Below are positions 1 to 49,482 of a stretch of 64,000 nt of DNA, one piece after another. This stretch comes from Mugil cephalus (Eukaryota > Chordata > Actinopteri > Mugiliformes > Mugilidae). The notes under the pieces are model-generated. The model made no database searches and had not been told where the DNA came from. It saw only the letters and a list, made by a program, of their open reading frames with translations. Numbering within the stretch: the stretch's first letter is position 1; every line of letters starts with the position of its first letter. A program made the translations under genes and the position numbers. The DNA lies in assembly GCF_022458985.1 (NCBI RefSeq), contig NC_061782.1, forward strand, positions 7,767,672-7,831,671, written 5' to 3'.

Positions 1-31379
<31,379 letters not shown>

Positions 31380-31380
31380 G

Positions 31381-31470
31381 TTTTAATGTGGGCACAGAGA
31401 TGACAACTGAGCTGACCGGGCACGTACTGGAAACTGAGCCCCGCCCACCGCAAAGACGTCACTATACCGT
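31381..31470 (-). promoter_or_regulatory. ate1: Putative ate1 core promoter
   Basis: Just upstream of the ate1 ATG (31379) are a GC box, CCCCGCCC at 31439-31446, and a CRE-like octamer, GACGTCAC at 31455-31462. No TATA box is evident, which fits a housekeeping gene. No gene diverges on the plus strand here. Promoter status is inferred from position and motifs only. Confidence 0.4.
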
Positions 31471-32166
31471 CCAACGATGTGTTCAAGGGAAGTGGGAAAT
31501 CTCACACGTTACGGTGTTTGAACGGGCGTCATGGCGGCAACCATAGACATCTCATCTTATCTTCTACTACCGCTTATCCGCGAGGTCGCGAGGGTTGCTG
31601 GAGTCCATCTATATATATGGTGGAAAATTGTAGTTCATCGTGTGGCCGCTTGAGGCTGGCTCCAAAAGCAAATCCCCATAGACCATCATGTTAAAAAACC
31701 CAACTTAACAGCGATATTAAACTTGTTTACAGCCTGGTACAAACAACAACAACAACCACAAAAACAAAACAAAACAAAAAAAAAACGATTTTGGTCTCAA
31801 TCATTTATTTAACTCATTATTTACACACAATAATTAAGGGCATTTCCGCTTTGAGTGACAGGCGGTAGCCTGAGCTAACAGGTAGTGCTGCTTTAGCTCC
31901 GCCCCAATACGACCCACATTTGAAGCATCCGAGTGTGGGCGGAGTAAAGTTCTTCTAACATGGCGACCGTGGGCTCCGTCCGCTTTGGGCCTCATTTTGG
32001 AGGTTCAGAATACATGTGACGTTTTACTGTTAATGCATTCACATGAATGAAGAATCAGACGTCTTCCATTATTGCGCAAAACTGATTTGAGATTTTTAGT
32101 AGTACCTCTTGTTAAATAACAATAGGCAAACATTTTAAAATACAATATTGGAATATCCTTTATAGC

Positions 32167-32583
32167 ACAGGTGTCAAACATATCACCCCTTGGCCAAAAG
32201 CGGCCCGCCAGAGGGTTTCATCTGACCTGCAACATGTACTTGCAAAGTGCGGAAAAAAATCAGTAGAAGGCTGCACTTTTTTCAATAAAAATAACTGCTA
32301 TTCCTAATTTGTCCACTGTTGTAGTAGGACAAGAGGACAGAACACAGCACTGAGACCCAGGACTAAGCAGGAGACAGCAATTTGCCCAAATTGCGCTTAA
32401 TTTTTCCCCAATGTAAAAACTTTCATATTGTACTGGCTCTTCTTTGTGATAATACAAAAGTAAACATTGGGAGTTGTTGTTATTTATAGGTTAATAAGCT
32501 ATTGTGTTACCGGTACTGCCCCAATGAGATCAAATTGGGCTGTATATGGCCCCGGAACTAAAATAAGTTTGATTCCCCTGCTT
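32167..32583 (-). mobile_element. Non-autonomous hAT-like repeat, copy 1
   Basis: It opens with GGTGTCAAACATATC and closes with AGTTTGATTCCCCTGC, the type of ends seen in fish repeats built around 'gtgtcaaac ... gtttgac'. Its interior TGAGACCCAGGACT (32351-32364) is the reverse complement of a segment in copy 2 at 58057-58070. No transposase is encoded. The hAT assignment is inference. Confidence 0.6.
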
Positions 32584-32884
32584 GGAAATTTCAAATTTAA
32601 ACCCTAGAGTGTTACTGTGGGTCATGAGAAGACTTTTTTTTTTTTTTTTACTTTAGTGAAAACTCCCAATTGTTTAATGTTCGTGAAGAAAATCAAGATT
32701 AATGCATTTACCAAATACAGTCCCTTGCCAAATAAAGGGTTAAAATGGCTAAATAGAGAAGTAACAGAAATAACCCAACCAAGATGAGGCAACACAAGTA
32801 CAGAGAAGTCATTGTTGAGATATTTCAGCCTAAACTTCTGGACAGATAACACACAAATTCAGGTTTAAACAACTGTACAGCATA

Positions 32885-32890
32885 TTTATT
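32885..32890 (-). terminator. Putative aldh18a1 poly(A) signal
   Basis: AATAAA on the minus strand about 520 nt after the aldh18a1 stop codon; the best canonical hexamer in the 3' flank. Confidence 0.5.
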
Positions 32891-33410
32891 AAATTATCTG
32901 TGAAAAGAGGAAGGACAGCAAAACGAACCTGCATCAAGATCCTGCACAAACAGTAAAATTAAAAAAAAAAAAAAAAAGACCAAGGGAGTCTTAATGTAGA
33001 AAAATAAATTAGAAAATCACAGCTGGGGCATGATTTCTTTATCTGCAGCTATAAAATATGACCATACAGTGGAAAGAGCTTTGTCCGTGTCCATGTTAAG
33101 TCTTGCTTTCTTTTTAGCACAATACAGTTCTCTTAGCAACAACCAGTCAATTCCTCAGAAGACATACATACCAGGAGATTGGTACGTATTTGAAAACAAC
33201 TTGATTTACAGGTTTAGGCACAGGTTAGACAATCTGGGAACTAGGTTGTCTGATAAAAGTAGCCTCCATTCTGCATGGAAGTGGATTTATACAGGTAATG
33301 AAGCAGCAGCTAATGAGCTGAAATGCCACTGGCAGACACAAACCTTTACATATACTCTGGGTAGACAGCTGCTACCTTGACTCTGGTTGATGGCTTGTTT
33401 TTTTGGGCAC

Positions 33411-38268
<4,858 letters not shown>

Positions 38269-39060
38269 GGCTGTGCCACCTGAGGACCACTGATATGAAC
38301 ACACACAAAAAAACAGTGCCAGGTCACTCTAACACTGGAACAACCTTGTCTGAGATAATTCAGTTCAGTGCAACTTTATTTATATAGCGTCAATAACAAC
38401 ACGTATGCAACGTCTCAAGACGCTTTAAAAAATCTGTCCTGAAACGAGATAAACATCCACCTAAAGCTTAAATTGTAAACAGGTACAAGTTACAGCTGAT
38501 TATGTTACATAACAGTTTGATAAGCAGCCTTAATGTGCCATAAACAGGCTGTAGCTATGGTTGGCTGTCAACAATAGGGATTTAAAATTAACCTGACTGG
38601 AAAAGTTCCCAATACCGTTTGTAATGTAACTTGAACTTGACCTACTAAAGACATTGTTTACATAAAGCTGGCTTAGAAAACTTGCAAGCGTAAATATGTG
38701 ACATTCACACAAAGATGCTCAAATGCATTTAATTGCACGTTATTTAATCAGACTATAGTAGCATATTGACCATTGCTACTCTGTCCGAACCTTCCAGGAG
38801 CTAGCTAATGTATGCTAGCTTTAGCTAGTATGAGCTAACTCGCCTGTCAGCTGGTTTCGCAAAAACAATGAAAACAAAACGGAAGAAACGTTTCAATAAA
38901 AGACTCCTTACCCGACTATGTGAATAGGTAGAGAATGAGCCACACAGCTACACTTGGTGGTGCACTGTAGAGAGGAGACACGTAGTCGGTGTGGCCGGTC
39001 GTCCCTCGGTGCCACATCCACAGCCCACGTTGTTCGGTAGAGCCATTCACGAAGGACGTT
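38269..39060 (-). other. aldh18a1: aldh18a1 5' UTR, intron 1 and non-coding exon 1
   Basis: The first coding exon has an acceptor ATATCAG, giving 21 nt of 5' UTR (38289-38269). A donor GTAAGG at 38911-38906 implies a non-coding first exon from 38912 to about 39060. The intron holds a common fish repeat fragment at about 38353-38425 (CAACTTTATTTATATAGCG). Confidence 0.55.
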
Positions 39061-39919
39061 CGCGCAGATTACCCAGATACGTCAATGTTGTGAAGCGGTC
39101 TGTACGTAGTGTTAACTACGTCATTACGTACGCTTTACGCACAGTAGTACAGCAGAAGCTAGAGCAGTGATGGATAACAATACACCATTCAGTTCATATT
39201 TGACTTCAGTACTAGTTTATATTAAAGTTACGAATAAAGACTTCATCTTAAATGCTGTGTAAAATACCTAAATAAATGGTTGTTTATTATAAAATAAAAA
39301 TAACAAATAAAATAACATTGATACCGCTGCACCATTACCAAATACAATTGCACAATTGTTAAGGTATTCATAATTTATAATGTTATGTACGTCAGTAATG
39401 AAAACTGTAACATGTTAACAAATTATGGGGATTACTGTTAACATAAGTTTTACACTGCCCTTTAAAAGTGTCAGAGGTTCACTTAACTTGGCAAATATTT
39501 TTCAGAGACAAAACTAAACTAAGAAAAACCCATTAAAAAATAATTTTAAAAAAAAACATTAATTGTGCTCCCTAAATTTAAATAGTTAATCGCAATAATG
39601 TTCCCATAGCCAACCTTGATATTTTCACACTCAACTGACCTCATTTTGTTTCATTAAAGTTTAAATGGTTTGGACAACTAATTGGTAATTTAATTCGCAT
39701 AATCTCATTTGATGAAAGCATATAGCTCACTTGCGTGTGGCCTCCGGAGAGCGAGTGGTTTGAAACACCTCCTGGAAAGTATCAACTCATCTTTAGTAAC
39801 CAGACACTGAGCTGCACGAGTGGTGTGTGCATGCCAAGAGAGCCCTCTGAAACATTAATGAGCAGGAAGACCAGGAGCACAGTGCACACTGAGCGGTCAT
39901 AACAGCTGCAAGCAGAGCC
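39061..39919. promoter_or_regulatory. Head-to-head intergenic region, aldh18a1 / TRIM
   Basis: This 0.86-kb gap separates the minus-strand aldh18a1 5' end and the plus-strand TRIM ATG. Near the aldh18a1 side are two TACGTCA (TGACGTA) CRE/ATF-like sites at 39078-39084 and 39117-39123 in a CpG-containing stretch. The middle, 39200-39700, is A/T-rich with nothing recognised. Confidence 0.45.
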
Positions 39920-42095
39920 ATGGGGACCGTGGAGGAAACTTTGAAGTGTCCCGTCTGCCAGGATTTCTTCACAGAGCCTGTGACGCTCCAGTGCGGACAT
40001 GGCTTCTGCCTCACCTGCATCCAGGCCGTCTGGGAAACAGATGTGTCTAGCGAGGGGCCTTTTTTCTGCCCAGAGTGTCAGATATTTCTACCCTCCAACA
40101 TCACTCTGGAGATAAACACTGACCTTCAAAGCAGAGTAAATGACTTCACTTCTAACAGGTCGTCAGCACCGTCAGAGGAACAGAGAACAAATCCGAGTAG
40201 TGCGGCCAAGCCACCTTCTACCATCCGCTGCGATCATTGCATAGAGACGCCATCGGTGGCCGTAAGGACCTGTCTGACCTGCGACGCCTCGCTGTGCCAG
40301 GCTCACGCCCTGCTGCACCAGCGGAGATCTGCTCTGAGGGAGCACACGGTGGTGGAGGTTATCAGGGATCCACTGTCTCTGAAGTGCAGGGAGCATCGTG
40401 ATGAGCTCAAGCTCTTCTGCATGGAGGAAAAGGTCCCTGTGTGCTGTTTGTGTGTCCTGGTTGGCACGCACAAGCACCACAAGGCATCTCAGCTCCATGA
40501 AGCCAGTGCAGAATTCAAAGTGAATATTGTTATTTTTCCATCAATTACTTGTATATTTTCCCTTCTTCCCTTCCCTTTCTCTGTTGTGGTATTTACATCC
40601 TATAGGCTTGTTGTATTTCTGTCTTAGAGTATGCTGGAGACCACCATGAGCAAGCTGCTGAAGAGGAGAAGTGAAGCGGAACATGTCATCGAGGACTTGG
40701 AGTCTCTGTACACAGAAACAGTGGTACAATGAATATGAATTCAGCTTTTTTTAATGATCAGATTCTTAATAATTAGTTCCTCTTTCTATGCATAACAGTG
40801 AATTTGTCTCCCAGAAGTCTGCCGCAGATTTCAGAGAGCGAATCTCAGACAAGTACAGCAGAATCCGCGTGGTGCTCGACGGTGATGAGCGTCTGATGAT
40901 GCAGATCATAGATGCAGAGGAGGCCTGCATGACCGAGTGGCTGGATGCCCAGAGGAGCATCATGGAGGCTCAGATAAAAGAGATAGACGGACTGAGAGCC
41001 TCCAGAAAATCACTGCTGCAGGAAACGAATGACCTGCGATTCCTACAGGTAGTCGACATTGAGTTAGTTTGATCAGAAGTGAATGTTGCCTGCACTTGTA
41101 CTGTATACAGTAATGCATGACCTGTACGTTCTCAACAGCAAATCACATCACAGAATCTTTGGTGAGTATACTGTGGACTGCTGTGTGCAAAATAAAATAG
41201 CCCCTGTGGGACATTACTCCTCTCAGTGTTGTCAGTCTATTTTTTTTTTTTTACTTTTATGTAATGTTTGTTTTTTTTGTAGTGATCCTTTGGATTTTGC
41301 AACAGTCCAGGATGTTGACAGGGTCCTGTGTGATCCTGAGAAGCTGCGGACAGTGGAAAGGCTGGTGGATGACCTTTGTGTAACTCTGTCCCAACACTTT
41401 CCACGAACGTGGTCATGTTAGTAAAGAATCCAATATTTTGTAAACAAAAACCAACCTGCACTAGCTCTGCAACTGCATAATCTGTGATTTTTTTATTTGC
41501 AGATCTAAGTTCTCCTACTTTGGACTCCAAAACAGCCCATCCAAAATTGGAAATAACTCAAGACGGAAAACAAGTGTACTGGAGACGCCAACCTGACAGC
41601 AAAGGGGCGAGCCCTCAACCGTACGACTCCCAGTACAGTGTTCTGGCTCAAGAGAGTTTTACAAATGGTCAGCACTACTGGGAAGTCATTGTCCAGGACA
41701 AACCCTTCTGGATGATAGGTGTAACCACTGGTTCGTTCGACGAAAAAAGTAATCTGGGTAAGACTTCCTCCAACCTGGGCGTGAACAACACATCGTGGTG
41801 CATCTACCACGGAGATGGAAAGTATCTGGCATGCCACGACACACAGGAGAAGCAGCTGCCCGTGGCAAAGAGAGTCAGAAAGCTGGGCATACACGCAAAT
41901 CTCCAGAAGGGGGAGCTGTCATTCTACGATTCCGATGCCATGACCCTGCTTCACTCTTTCTGTGTACAGTGCACAAAGCCCCTCTACCCCATGTTTAACC
42001 CTTGCATTGACATGAATGGAGTGAATAGGCAGCCTCTTACGTTGTTTTGGATTCAGGACCCGTGGGACTGGAATGCAGGTGGAAGTAAAGAGTGA
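39920..42095 (+). CDS. TRIM-family RING E3 ubiquitin ligase with B30.2 domain, complete
   Basis: Six exons: 39920-40519, 40628-40723, 40815-41048, 41139-41161, 41283-41416, 41503-42095. They join in phase to 559 residues from a strong-context ATG (GCCATGG). The RING zinc ligands are C10, C13, C25, H27, C30, C33, C50 and C53. B-box 1 starts at C104 and B-box 2 at C156 (CREHRDELKLFC). Exons 2-3 (residues 201-310) are coiled coil. PRY-SPRY/B30.2 covers about residues 365-550 (LDSKTAHPKLEI, YWEVIVQDKPFWMIGV, LSFYDSDAMTLLHSF). The 96-234-23-nt exon series is typical of class IV fish TRIM genes. Such proteins are often antiviral or signalling ligases, and the B30.2 domain chooses the target. I cannot assign a specific TRIM number. 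Confidence 0.93.
41139..41161 (+). CDS. 23-nt microexon of the plus-strand TRIM gene
   Basis: CTCAACAG precedes and GTGAGT follows this 23-nt exon, which encodes QITSQNL plus two bases of a Cys codon. Without it, exon 3 (phase 0) would splice to TGA at the start of exon 5 and truncate the protein before B30.2. With it, the frame is restored exactly. Confidence 0.88.
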
Positions 42096-42414
42096 AATCA
42101 CAAGACAACTGCAAAAAAAATCAATTTTTGCATGAAATTACAGGATGGGAAAGTGCTTTAAAAGATGTTTGCTTGTCAAAATTGCATGAAAATCATCAGT
42201 TTTCATGTCAGGAATTGTTCCAGATACGATGGAAGCTATGATAAGGCACTATACCAACAGTACCTCTGTGATATGGTGTTATGATTATATTACTATTAAT
42301 GCTATTGTAGTGCTATAATCCTGTAGAAACCTGTCAGTTAAGAAAAGCATTTAATAATTTGTATGTTACCTTTTCAGTGTCTGCAGTTGTCATGCACAGT
42401 AATTGGCTGCAATT

Positions 42415-42672
42415 TTATTCTATATTAAGGTCTATCTGTTTGTTCTGCAGCTCAGCAGCTCTCTTGTTTGACTTGACGTAGTTCGGGGAGGTAATGACCC
42501 ATGTGTAAACTACGGGCTCGCTCTTTGTGCAACTGTCCCTTGGGCTCACCGGACCATGTAGGACATGTACGCCTTCAGTCTCACATGTCAGTGGCCCCAC
42601 AGAGCCGTTGCCCTGCAGCAAACTATACACCCAGTGAGGTCGAATAGCACGAGCTGTAACATCATTGTACTC
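42415..42672 (-). pseudogene. Decayed trypsin-family terminal exon
   Basis: Read on the minus strand from either CAG acceptor (42672 or 42612), the frame encodes GNGSVGPLTCETEGVHVLHG, then SPRDSCTKSEPVVYTWV and NYVKSNKRAAEL before a stop. This aligns with the last exon of habp2 ([40 protein letters not shown]). The catalytic GDSGGP motif is degraded to GNGSVGP. It lies 540 nt downstream of the habp2 stop on the same strand. No other protease exons accompany it. It could instead be an alternative habp2 terminal exon, because the acceptor phase (0) matches. Confidence 0.55.
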
Positions 42673-42859
42673 CTGAAAGAGGAGAACTAACTCTCTGATT
42701 TACAATTATCTTTGCAACATGCTTTTTCCTTCTGCGCGGAGAAAATAGAACTTTTATCAGTAACACTTGCCGTGTACTTGTTAATTAAAGTCATGTTGAT
42801 AAAAACTGAGAAAGATGAAGCTTTTATCAGTGTAAATATCCACATTTGACCAATTTCCC

Positions 42860-42865
42860 AATAAA
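42860..42865 (+). terminator. Poly(A) signal, plus strand (TRIM gene)
   Basis: Canonical AATAAA about 765 nt after the TRIM stop codon. It is separated by 5 nt from the minus-strand signal for habp2. Confidence 0.5.
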
Positions 42866-42870
42866 ATATC

Positions 42871-42876
42871 TTTATT
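42871..42876 (-). terminator. habp2: Poly(A) signal, minus strand (habp2)
   Basis: TTTATT on the plus strand is AATAAA for habp2, about 340 nt after its stop. Confidence 0.5.
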
Positions 42877-43213
42877 GTTAACTGCTGTCATTTGCTTACA
42901 TTCATCAGAGACATAACCACAACAGACTGTACTTGGTTAATAAGAAAAATTCAACACCTTTCCCCTCTCCCTGGTTGCATCATTTTAAATTCACTGAGTC
43001 TTCCCCTTTTACTCAGAGGCATTATTTCTATTATGATAAGAGAATATGATTCTCAATGCAGTATTTTGCTCTGTTGGCCAGAATACATAAAATTATATAA
43101 TAATTACATTTTTGGAAAGCTCACATTAAATTGAAACAGATCCTACAATGATGTTGGAAATTTGAAGTAACGCCCGTGGCTACACCGGCCGGTTGGAGAG
43201 TAACAGAGGTCGT

Positions 43214-46655
<3,442 letters not shown>

Positions 46656-46800
46656 GATGGCAGTGGAACAGTGGACATCCAGATGTGTAAGATGAGAGTA
46701 TGCTGTGTGGCTTTTCTAAACATTTGTGTAAGTGCTGCGGCCTTTGAACCATGAGACTTCTCTGGCACGCCTCCCAATGGCTGAGTCAGTGTTACTGACT
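46656..46800 (-). promoter_or_regulatory. habp2: Putative habp2 promoter
   Basis: Upstream of the habp2 ATG the plus strand shows CCAATGG at 46774-46780 and the AP-1-like CTGAGTCA at 46781-46788. GGTTCAAAGG (minus strand, 46741-46750) resembles an HNF4/DR1 half. No clear TATA box. This fits a liver gene but rests on motifs alone. Confidence 0.3.
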
Positions 46801-47880
46801 ATCACCCCACTCTCATGTGCATTAGCAGTGATATAAGACAATACTAAAGACACTGTTCATGCTGCCACATACAATCACAACAAAATACAAGATGCAAAAG
46901 TGAAGCCGCTGTCTGCGCCTCTCTTGACATATTATTACATTAGAAAGAGTTTTAATTAACTTTATTAAAATAGGCTAAGTATACACAGATGCAACACAAC
47001 GGCTCAGAGAGCATATTTGCGTAGAACACAATGTTTGTATGAACTTTGAATTCACACAGACTGGGTACATCTCAGGATAAATGATGATTAAAAAACAAAA
47101 CAAAAAACAAGTGTAATACTTGATCACTTGAACAGCAATACCATCACATGAGAACCAACATTAAAAAAAATGTCTCACTTGACCTGAAACCATTTTTAAA
47201 CTTGTTAGTTTAGTTTACAGTGGTCAGCACGACTTGATGAACCTCACAAGCGTCCACATTGCCTGTAAAGTTTCTGCATGTTTGCCTGAATACACAAACA
47301 CAGGCACTGGAATTAATGTGACCTAGAAATTCTCGGTATCAATCTGGATCATCTGAAATGCATCTCCTACCGGTAGATCTATCTAAAATGTAACTTGTGT
47401 AAAGGGCTGGGCTAGCTCAGAGGCTTTAATACTGGTCAGTAAACTTTAAACAAATACTTACATGAATGAGTATTCTGGGAAAGATTTGCAGAGCGCTTAG
47501 TCCAAAATATATTTATGAATCACTTTTTCTTGGAAACCCTTCGGTATAGTTAAAGGACTGCTAACATGGTTGCAATGCAGAAACAACGAGCACCTACCCT
47601 TCTGACTTGTAACAGATCTGTAAAGCATCAGTATTCCTACAGAGTGGCCTTTCTTAGATTTGTGCGAGTCAATATTGTTGCTTGTCTAGTTCAGTAGCTC
47701 AACATTAATTAAATTGATTAGCACCAGATTTTGACATTCTTGTTCGCCACTGTGTGTTCATTGTCACAGAGCTGCCAGCAGGGCTGCAGCTCTGCTTCTA
47801 ATTATTAATAAAACCATTAAGCAACTGGTGCCATATTAGAAAGTAGCGTCTGGCAAGGCCTTACTACAAGCTTTGTGGAG
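46801..47880. other. Intergenic region and TRIM-like 3' UTR
   Basis: No gene was found. A minus-strand AATAAA at 46961-46966 could end the transcript of the TRIM-like gene at 47881-49482. Confidence 0.5.
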
Positions 47881-49482
47881 CTAATCGGAGATCACACTTG
47901 AAGCGTTACAGATAACAATAGGTTTCACATTCTTTCCATTGTGGTCATGACCAGGACACAGCGCCAGGTGGAGGCAATTCGAGAAGGTTCCCGCACAGAA
48001 GGAGAACAGGGGTGTCATCTTGTCCGCCTCAAGAAACGTCACCAACCCTGCAGGGAAACTGCACAAAACGCCAATGCGACAGAAGAGTTTTGTGAAAGGC
48101 AGCTGATGTGGCACCCCTGCGTGCCAGGCCGTATACTCCCCATCAAAGAACTCCACACACCAGGACTCAGGTCCGCGGCCCAGCCAGCAGTCCTCAGTCG
48201 TGCCTTTGCGGGAAATGGTGGGGTATGTCAAACCCAGCTCCCAGTAAGTCTTCCCCGACACATCAATCTCCCAGTAATGACGACCAAAGCTGAAGCCTTC
48301 TGTACTTATAACGTTAAGGGTGGTGTCAAAGCGTCCAGGGTGGTCAGGAAGCTGCTGCCAGGTGTCCGTGTAGGTGGCGCTGTCACCTTGGGAAGAGATG
48401 ATGAGCTTTGGGTGGGCTGTCTCTGGATCTAGGGACACGTCGCTGGAATCTGGAAGCACACATTTAATATTTGTAAACTCCACATTTTACATGTTAAAAA
48501 AGGTGAAACTGTGATTACGGGTGCTGCAGAAATATCGTAAGAACTGACAACTGTTGAGGAGTTTCTTCATGATGGGCGTCTGTGAATTAACAAGCAGGAG
48601 CATGCTGTTGGTGAGGCTGAGGAGCTGCTCAGCTTTCGCTTCATCCAGGGTCACACTGCTGGGGTCTGTTGTGTTCAACAAATCTATCACTCTGCAGCAG
48701 AAAAAACAAAAGCAAAATCTATTTTTCCCACACAGCTTCACCTGATGCATATTGTAGTAACTAATATTACTATGAATCATGATTTGATACCATACCTGTC
48801 CACAGTCACTGTGTCTTCCAGCTCAGAGTATGAAAAGAAAGACTTAGAGAAAAGCAGAACAAAATAGAAGTAAATTTCACCTAAAAGCAAATCGTTTTAT
48901 GTTACATTACAGTATATTTACCATGAATTAGAAGGAAAATATGACATGTCAAATCGCATTTTGTCCACTGTCTACTTTATCACCATTGTATCGGGCTCTG
49001 TGTCGGTCTGCTCCAGCGACAAAGTGAGTCTGGCCAGGTCCTGCTCTATATCTTGGATTAGAGAACAGTTCCTCTCCATGAGTCCATCCAAAGCAGAGAT
49101 AGCGGCCCGCTCTTCCATCTCCAGATGGGACAGGGTAATCCTGAGGTCCTCATCCAGGACAGTCTTGATCTCCTGATACTTCTGTATGATACTCTCCCTT
49201 ATCACTGAGGATTTTTTCTGAGTCAGGCATAAACATTAAGCAAATAATTATATTGTCTGATTGTAGGTGTAACTATAGTATCAGAGTTTGTTATTGTGTG
49301 GAAAGTTGATGCCATACTGTGTATACAGTTTACAGTACATACCATGTTTCCATTATATAACACTGACTAGTCTGAACCAAACTTACTGTGATTTCTGACT
49401 GGCGTGCTGCCAGTTTCTTCAGTCTGTATTTCACTGCATTCCTTTGCTTCTTTAGACACTCTTGATGCTTTTCTAATGTCCC
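47881..49482 (-). CDS. TRIM-like protein, coiled coil plus B30.2; RING/B-box exon not found
   Basis: Five exons join in phase: 49482-49387, 49217-48984, 48821-48796, 48691-48549, 48449-47881 (stop 47883-47881), giving 355 residues. The first two (32 and 78 residues) are coiled coil; exon lengths 96 and 234 nt equal those of the plus-strand TRIM. Then come a 26-nt microexon (LEDTVTVD), a linker exon, and a PRY-SPRY exon with LDPETAHPKL, HYWEIDVSGKTYWELGL, WCVEFFDGEYTAWHAG and PLFSFCAGTF. The first exon seen begins at an acceptor, so an upstream exon should exist. No Cys/His-rich frame occurs up to the ablim1 3' UTR. Either the RING exon was lost or it lies in a gap. The frame is fully open, so it may still be expressed. 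Confidence 0.75.
48796..48821 (-). CDS. 26-nt microexon of the minus-strand TRIM-like gene
   Basis: Acceptor CTCTGAG, donor GTATGG. It encodes LEDTVTVD plus AG, which with the next exon's A makes Arg. The equivalent microexon of the neighbouring TRIM is 23 nt; both are 2 mod 3, so phase is conserved while length differs by one codon. Confidence 0.7.

Larger units (their letters stand above)
31471..33410. other. Intergenic region between ate1 5' end and aldh18a1 3' end
   Basis: It contains a short relic (31546-31613) of the widespread fish CTACCGCTTATCC repeat and a hAT-like element (32167-32583). The aldh18a1 3' UTR follows, with a minus-strand AATAAA at 32885-32890. No gene was found on either strand. 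Confidence 0.6.
42096..43213. other. Convergent 3' flanks of TRIM and habp2
   Basis: This is the tail-to-tail interval. Apart from the decayed protease exon it is A/T-rich, presumably 3' UTR sequence of both genes, with opposed poly(A) signals at 42860-42876. Confidence 0.6.

Noticed and set aside
47941-48432. 163-codon plus-strand frame
   Set aside because: Antisense shadow of the B30.2 exon of the minus-strand TRIM-like gene.
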